Assembly (NCBI GenBank): GCA_964023275.1
Contig: OZ029927.1
Span: 20,450,762 to 20,514,761 of the forward strand
Source: Norana najaformis
Taxonomy: Eukaryota; Annelida; Clitellata; Crassiclitellata; Hormogastridae
Length of the DNA stretch: 64,000 bases
Direction of reading: 5' to 3'
Below, piece after piece: positions 57,867 to 64,000 of the stretch; positions within the stretch are counted from its first letter, which is position 1, and every line of letters starts with the position of its first letter. A program made the position numbers and the translations under genes. The notes beneath the pieces are model-generated. The model saw only the letters and a program-made list of their open reading frames with translations. It made no database searches and was not told the DNA's origin.

Positions 57867-60800
57867 ATGGAGCAACTGTTGTTGCGGTTGCTACTTGTTG
57901 CTTTTCTTGCGGGTAAATGAATACATTTCTTTGAAGTTCTTATTTGTAAAAACATTTTAGTAAATCAATACTTATACTATGCAAGTTTTGAACTTCTACT
58001 TAGGATGTAGGCCTACAGTATTCCTACATGTGGCATTTAAAGCCGCCGTCAGTAGTAAACAAAAGATCTGCAAGTATTATAGATGGATCATTGTGCCATT
58101 CAACTGAAACAAAACTATGATTTATATCCCTCTAGGCCCAACACTGATATAAAGACGGTTACAGCGACTGAGATATTTATGCGCATAGACTTTACAATGT
58201 GTGTATGATTTTCATTCCAGGAAGAAAAATTGTATCCCCGCCGAAAAAGTTAACTTTAATGGAAAATAATAGTTTTGATTCGACTTATTTTTCAGGTTTT
58301 CTCTGGCTGAGTTTTGAAAATAACGAAGTGCGCAAAAAGAGGCTAACGGGTATGATAATTTGTGTTTTATATGTTATGTGATAATATTTTTTGTTCATGC
58401 AGGGTCATGGCTGTCATTGGATGAGGTGCAGTCGCAGAACATACCTAAAGGAACATATAACATATCTTTATGTTACAACGAAAGCTCTGGAAAGACTTGC
58501 TTTACGACATTTTTTGACAACAATACTCGCCCAGTGCGTAAGAATTTTACAGTTGCCAAGGACTGGTGTAAAACCAATGTCCCCAACTCCTCTTTAATCA
58601 TCATCAATAGCATAGAAGACCAACGAACTGTCGATGGTTTTATCGGAAGACAAGCATTGGTGAATGAGAAAATCCTTACGGACGCACGAAAGCTCTCGGC
58701 AAGACAATGGTCATGGGCAAATGGCCACCAAAACATGCCAAATGGTAATAATAGGGAATTTTTTTATCTGAGCACATCGCTTACTTCATGTGGATTTCCA
58801 AAATTTGGAGTCATTAAAATTTACTTCTTGAATGCATTTATACTAAAGTATGAGTAAATAATGATTTCTATTTGCAAAATACTGAGTATCTTTAGTTCCA
58901 ATTGGCGGTCAATTTTGCAAAATGTTGTGAAAATAAAACTTTGTTTAAATCCTTTCCATTCCTAATTTCACAGTTTAGATAGGCGATATGAACCACCGAT
59001 GTCAAAAACTGCTTCTTAAATTATTGTCGGTCAGCCAACATACTTTGCTAACAGTCACTTAGTGTCTTTCAGGGTTCAACAAAGGACAAGTACAGAATCA
59101 TGATGCAGCTGCCGTGTTATTGGAGCCTGGACAACGAGCGGTCTACGGTGTTGGTGACTTTGACCTCGCGCGCCATTATATTTGCGAATATTCAGGTAAA
59201 TGAACTTGAAGCCAAACATAACTTATTGTTTATCTTATTGTATGTATCACAACTGGTAGTCGCAGATATAAGCTAATATTATTAGTAGTAACTAACACTA
59301 ACTGCCCTATATGATTATGTCATAAATAAAATAGCTAAATCTATTTATATCGCGCGAGTATATTATAAATTCACAAGAAAAGCTTCGTTTGCAGATAGAG
59401 AAAAGAATAAGTGAAGAGTGCACACACATCATTAGGCGTAAGTCACTAGGTATACGTGCATGTGAAAGTAACTTCCGTTGAATCTTTCAATTATCTTAAA
59501 ATCGCTCAAAAGTGTGTTGCAAAGTCTACGTACAATGCTTGTACGACGAGCTATTATGCATTTCGGATGCGAACTCGTGATTTAAAGTCATAGGCCAAGT
59601 TAGGTTAAAGTGTGCCAATGTGTTAGTCTGCACTTTATTCCGCCGTGTTTATGTTGCGTGCACGTTCTGTATAATCCTCGAAATCCATCCCTGCAAATGA
59701 AAGAATCAAAGCGAAAGATCTTTAATCGCGCGGACGGCATTAATTTAATTGGATATTAATTTTCGTACAAGAACAGAGATTAGCTATAAGTTCTATTGTA
59801 GACTCGAAACGAAACTTCAGCTTCCAACAAAACAACAGGTATTACGTCTTAAGTGAAAGTACTGCCACTTGGTATGATGCCCGAAATGAATGCTTACGAT
59901 TGGGAGGAGACTTGGCTTCTCATATGGATCTCGGAAGGATTAATGGAAGCTTATGGCCTAAAGATTACGACGGATATTTTTGGATAGGACTTTATCGAAA
60001 TGAGTGGAATTGGAGCAGCAATGGTAAGATATATTCCCACAATCTATTGCTAGAGGATACATGGTGGCACGTAAACTTCCAACTGGTAACAGATATAGGC
60101 TAATTTCTGCCAAAATGTTTACTCAATATTACATAATAATTTCATTGACATTCGAATAGGAAAATAATCAATTGTGAACATACAACCGTACTTGTTGTGT
60201 TAGCATTATGGTTTTCAGTAAAACACAAAATCTCTGCAAATACTCATAAGGTGTAAGCCAGTGAGGTAATACAACTGAAATCATATTATTTTAAAATGCG
60301 TACCAGAATTCTCTCCATCTTACAGTTAACGGCTGACTACTTCTAGTTTTCTGTCAGTACTGACTGGAAGAGAAGACAACAAAATTGCGAACAGATTAAA
60401 ACTATGAGGTCAGACAAAAACAAAAAACATTATGAAAAAATATATGATTGAAAACGATCTTCAAAGACCCGTTTCTGATTGTTTTTGTGCAATTAGGCGC
60501 TGCAATCAATTATACAAATTGGGCAGATGGTTATCCCGATGATTCTGCCGACAAGCAATGTATCTGCCTTAGCCGAAACTGCAGCAGAAGTAACAGTGGA
60601 CACTTATGTGAAACACAGGATAAGAGCAAATGGTGGGCTTGCAACTGCAACAACAATTACCTGGTTGTCTGCCAAACAGGTTTGTTCTACGGAATCACTG
60701 TATCTTACTCTTTACATTTACTGACTAAAACCAAGTCTTGAGTCTACGGTATGGTTTTGGGAGTTCCAATTTATCAAAGTTTCGCCCAGACCCGAATTTT

Positions 60801-63606
60801 ATGTGCCAAAATGTGTGTATGTAGAGAAACAATGTAAAGTCTGTGTGTATGCATCTATAGCATGTCTCTAAGTATATATAATTGTGTATGCATGCATATA
60901 TGTATATACGTTCGTATATATGTATGTATGTAGTATGTGTGTATGTATGTTTGTATGTATGTACGTATGTATGTATGTATGTATTATGTATGTGAATATG
61001 TACATATGTATGTACGTGTGTATGTTTGTGTGTATGTACGACTTGTACGTATGTATCCATGTATGTTTGTATGTATGTACGTGAATTTGTAAGTATCTGG
61101 TTTTTGTATAGCATTTTTGGGAACTTAACAATTCGCCTAATTACTTAAGATACTGGCACATCTGATATGTTGATAATTGCCTTTCGATAAATAGATCGAA
61201 ACCTTCCCATGTACAGCTGTATGTGTAAGTGTAATGGTCTGGAAATTATGGTAGGACTATTTTGCTAGAGCAGTAGCAGACAGAAACTGCGTGGTGTTGA
61301 AGCAACTTTCATTGTCACATAACGCAAGATAGTTTTGTCTAATTATTTTAAAAGACCATAACATTGTCTGTCTATAGGCTACAGCAATTGTGCTTTGCTA
61401 CTACACAATTGGTATCGAAGAACGATTCAGTTGCATTATTCCTTTTTTCATTTACTTTGTAATTCTTCTTTTACTGAGGACTCAGTGTCGCCCTCCAACA
61501 AAGGTGTAGTATGTTTTCCCTCTTTGAAGCGCCAGGGCCTTGACCCTAGTGCCCCATCTAATTACCGTCCCATTTCTAACTTGGCCTTTCTCTCGAAGCT
61601 CCTTGAAAGGTCCGTCTCTCATCAGCTATCTCGCTACCTCGACACTAACACTCTTATGCCTCCAATTCAGTCGGGGTTCAGGAAATATCAATCCACCGAA
61701 TCGCATATGACTCGTCTTCTTGCTGACGTATTTGGCCCTTTTCGATGTAAGTGCTGCTTTTGATACCGTTGATCACTCCATCCTATTGGAGCGTTTGGAG
61801 ATTTCATTTGGCATCACTTGTTCTGCCCTCATCTGGTTTCAATCATTTCTGCTCATCTGGTTTCAGTCATTCCTGTCAGACCGCCTTCGATCTGTTGTTT
61901 TTGGGCCCTCAAGGTCCCTCTGGGTTACCCGTCTTCTCACCCAATGGTTCCGTCCTAGCTCCTGTCTATATTTCATGTACCTCTGACCTAGCTCGGACCC
62001 TCCTCCCACTGAGTGTTGCCGTCCTTCAGTATGCAGGCGACACCCAGTTTATGCCCATGGTCCGGCGGAGGTGGCCCCAGCCTTTTCCTCGATGCCACTT
62101 ATGTTCTTGACCTATGGATGTCCTCCAATCGCCTCCGTTTGAACTGTAATAAGACCCAGTTCACCTGGCTTGGCGGCTGCTTGCAGCATTGCAAGACTGA
62201 TCTCTCCTACTTACGCCAGAGATTTCCGGATACCTTCTTCTCTACTACGGTCCGGGATCTCGGGGTTTATGTTGGACCAGGAGCTTAACCTGTCGGCTCA
62301 TGCTAACAGCGTCTCTCGCTCTTGTTTTGACCATCTTCTTCAGCTCCGTACCATTCGCCGTACTCTTTCCTTCCACGCTATCTCCACTCTGGTCCATGCC
62401 CTCATTTGCACTAGGGTTGACTTTGGTAACGCCAACTTTAACGGCCTACCGATAGCCAACATTGCAAAGCTGCAGTCTCTGCTTTACTCCTCTGCTCGTC
62501 TCATTGGGGCATTCCAAAATATGGCCACATCTCGTCTTATATTCGTGACACTCTTCACTGGCTCCCCGTCCAGCAGCGTGTCCACTTTAAGATCCTCTCC
62601 CTCATGCGCAGTTGTGTTGTTGGCTCTGCTCCCCTTTACCTCATTGACTTCTGCACTTTGGTCTCCTCGTTGCCGGGGCGTAGCACCCTTCACTCGGCCA
62701 ATCAAGATCTCCTGTTTGTCCCGCGAATGCGCACCGCTACTGCCCAGTCCAGAAGCTTCGCCTACGTTGGTCCCACTTGCTGGAATCGTCTCCCTTGAGA
62801 ATTGTGGCTTGAGCTCCTTTTTCTTCCCTCTCAGCGTTCCGCAGGCGCCTAAAGACTGTACTGTTTAACAGTGATTTTACTTGTTCCGGTCGGAAGCACC
62901 TCTGTTGAGTTTGTCTTCTAACAGGCGCTATATAAACCTCGAATTACAATTGCAGTTACAGTTAGTATGTAGTATTTTCATACATTAATTTTTACAGTGA
63001 AAACGTGATAATTGTAATTGTAAAGGTAATTGTAAATGTAATTTGAGATTTATAAGTGGTCTTTATGTAAGACTATAATAAATTTTGACTGCAGCGCAAA
63101 CATAACTACCGCAGTCACGTGAATTTAGACTCAAGGCAATGCATTGTTTCTTTTACGGTGAGCCGCTCAGAACTCGTGTAAGATAATATGTTTTCTCATG
63201 AGAAAATATAAGTTTTCAAAAGGCGGCCGACAGGTCTTCTATGAATAGTTTCATGAGCATTTCTCATTTGAATATTCCGGTAAACTGTCCATGGATGGTA
63301 ATACTTGAAGTTTTAACTATTTTCCAGCAGACGAAAAATCGGATACATCGACATCAGCAGCTGCCTCCCTTTCTGTTCAATCAACTACCACAACCCGTCG
63401 TTTATCGTCGTCATCATCTACTATGATTAATACTACTACAACCCCTACAACTACCAAGACTACTAAAACCTTTACAACTACCAAGACTGCTGTAACTCCT
63501 ATAACTGACAAGACTGCTTCAACCACTTTTACGACTTGCACATCACCAATAAATTCGTCTGAGGTTCAAAGAACTGGTATTGCGCAGGAGGCGTTATCCT
63601 CAAAAG
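57867..63606 (+). CDS. Gene 6 (3'-truncated by window): two-CTLD receptor, signal peptide through stalk
   Basis: The exons are 57867-57912 ([15 protein letters not shown]), CTLD1a 58403-58744, CTLD1b 59073-59195, CTLD2a 59802-60023, CTLD2b 60497-60679 and stalk 63328-63606. All introns are phase 1 with GT/AG ends, and the frame is open throughout (398 codons plus 1 nt). CTLD1 shows five N-glycosylation sequons (NIS, NES, NNT, NFT, NSS), [22 protein letters not shown] and a C-terminal HYICEYS. CTLD2 shows [34 protein letters not shown] and VVCQT. No EPN, QPD or WND calcium triad is present. The TM and tail exons should start roughly 0.8 kb after the stalk, beyond the window. The intron before the stalk is enlarged by a LINE insertion (about 61438-62960). 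This is the best-preserved ectodomain with gene 4. Confidence 0.8.
60845..61095. repeat. TATG/TACG array in gene 6 intron
   Basis: Same intronic position as in genes 2, 4 and 5. It precedes the LINE insertion by about 350 bp. Confidence 0.85.
61438..62960 (+). mobile_element. Degenerate LINE RT fragment in gene 6 intron
   Basis: Several frames on the + strand read [19 protein letters not shown], then [46 protein letters not shown] and [15 protein letters not shown]. These cover RT motifs from the fingers to the thumb, broken by frameshifts and with the catalytic YADD replaced by YAGD. The element is inserted into a sequence continuous in genes 2-5 (GATTCAGTTGCATTAGTATG), so it post-dates the unit duplications. 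It ends with AGGCGCTATATAAACCTCG and an ATTACAATTGCAGTTACAG tail. Confidence 0.78.
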
Positions 63607-64000
63607 GTATTGGATGAATATCAAAATTGCTACGCTTTTCTCGTCAGTTTTCTTATTATTTATGAACAGGGGAACTAATTCCCAATACCGAAAATTGTGG
63701 CATTATGATTATCAATATTATCGACAGCAGAGCCGCAGTATTGCTGGTCTCAGAAAAACTACAGTTCCACACACAACAGGATCACACTTCGGAAATGCTT
63801 CTATCGAGTCGTGTGAACAAGTGTTTCCGGTGCTTTTTGCCATTCTTCGTCGAGCTCTGCAAGTGGTCGGCCAAATCTATTTATGCCGTTGTTGCATTGC
63901 TTTTGTTAAGTTTATTCGTCGGTCAAATGATTCTCTATTCATTTGATTCGACTCCAAGGTGAATTAAAATAACAATTAACACTTTTCTGTAACAATAACA

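Noticed and set aside
58391-58597. Alternative open frame within CTLD1a (also in genes 4 and 6, and antisense)
   Set aside because: It starts across the splice acceptor and is an overlapping shadow of the conserved lectin frame.

Overview
The window is eukaryotic, intron-rich and AT-rich. It has long introns, many microsatellites, fragments of non-LTR retrotransposons and a tRNA-Asn-derived SINE. This suggests a marine invertebrate, possibly a non-vertebrate deuterostome, but the sequence alone does not identify the species. One short assembly gap (10 N) lies at 55209-55218.

Almost the whole window is a head-to-tail array on the + strand of at least six copies of one gene, called here genes 1 to 6. 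Each copy sits in a duplicated unit of about 10-15 kb. The ancestral gene has eight coding exons: a signal-peptide exon, two exons for a first C-type-lectin-like domain (CTLD1), two exons for a second (CTLD2), a Thr/Ser-rich mucin-like stalk, a transmembrane exon ending in a basic stop-transfer sequence, and a cytoplasmic exon with regularly spaced tyrosine motifs of the ITIM and ITSM type (for example SVYETL, NTIYAEV, NVVYADL). I read this as a type I cell-surface lectin-like receptor with inhibitory-type signalling tails. All introns from the signal peptide to the transmembrane exon are phase 1 and the last is phase 2. Whole exons can therefore be lost without breaking the frame.

The copies are strikingly unequal. 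Gene 1 (48-2924) enters the window at its stalk exon. Gene 2 (7378-14656) has lost CTLD1b and CTLD2a to a LINE-associated deletion, leaving one in-frame chimeric lectin domain, and it keeps the longest tail. Gene 3 (20478-24685) has lost all four lectin exons and would be a mucin-ITIM protein. Gene 4 (30354-36617) is the only complete two-CTLD copy. Gene 5 (42565-48979) has damaged splice sites and two stop codons in its lectin exons. Gene 6 (57867-63606 and beyond) is intact as far as the window goes. In genes 2 and 5 a one-base deletion in an exon lies just upstream of a new AG acceptor that would restore the frame. The tails also differ, including a frameshift shared by genes 4 and 5.

Between the genes lie duplicated 3' flanks, the SINE, an AT-rich palindromic site, and a 5' block containing a repeated module of about 125 bp and (ACT)n or (AAT)n arrays. 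The AT-rich site forms one edge of every large unit-specific insertion. These are an inverted lectin exon relic (about 4.94-5.25 kb), a 1-kb insert (38.76-39.79 kb), and a 3.4-kb insert (52.0-55.4 kb) holding LINE endonuclease fragments and one or two exons resembling a kinesin-9 gene. LINE fragments also lie in introns of genes 2 and 6. Together the locus looks like a fast-evolving receptor cluster shaped by exon loss, tail truncation and amino-acid diversification in its lectin domains.
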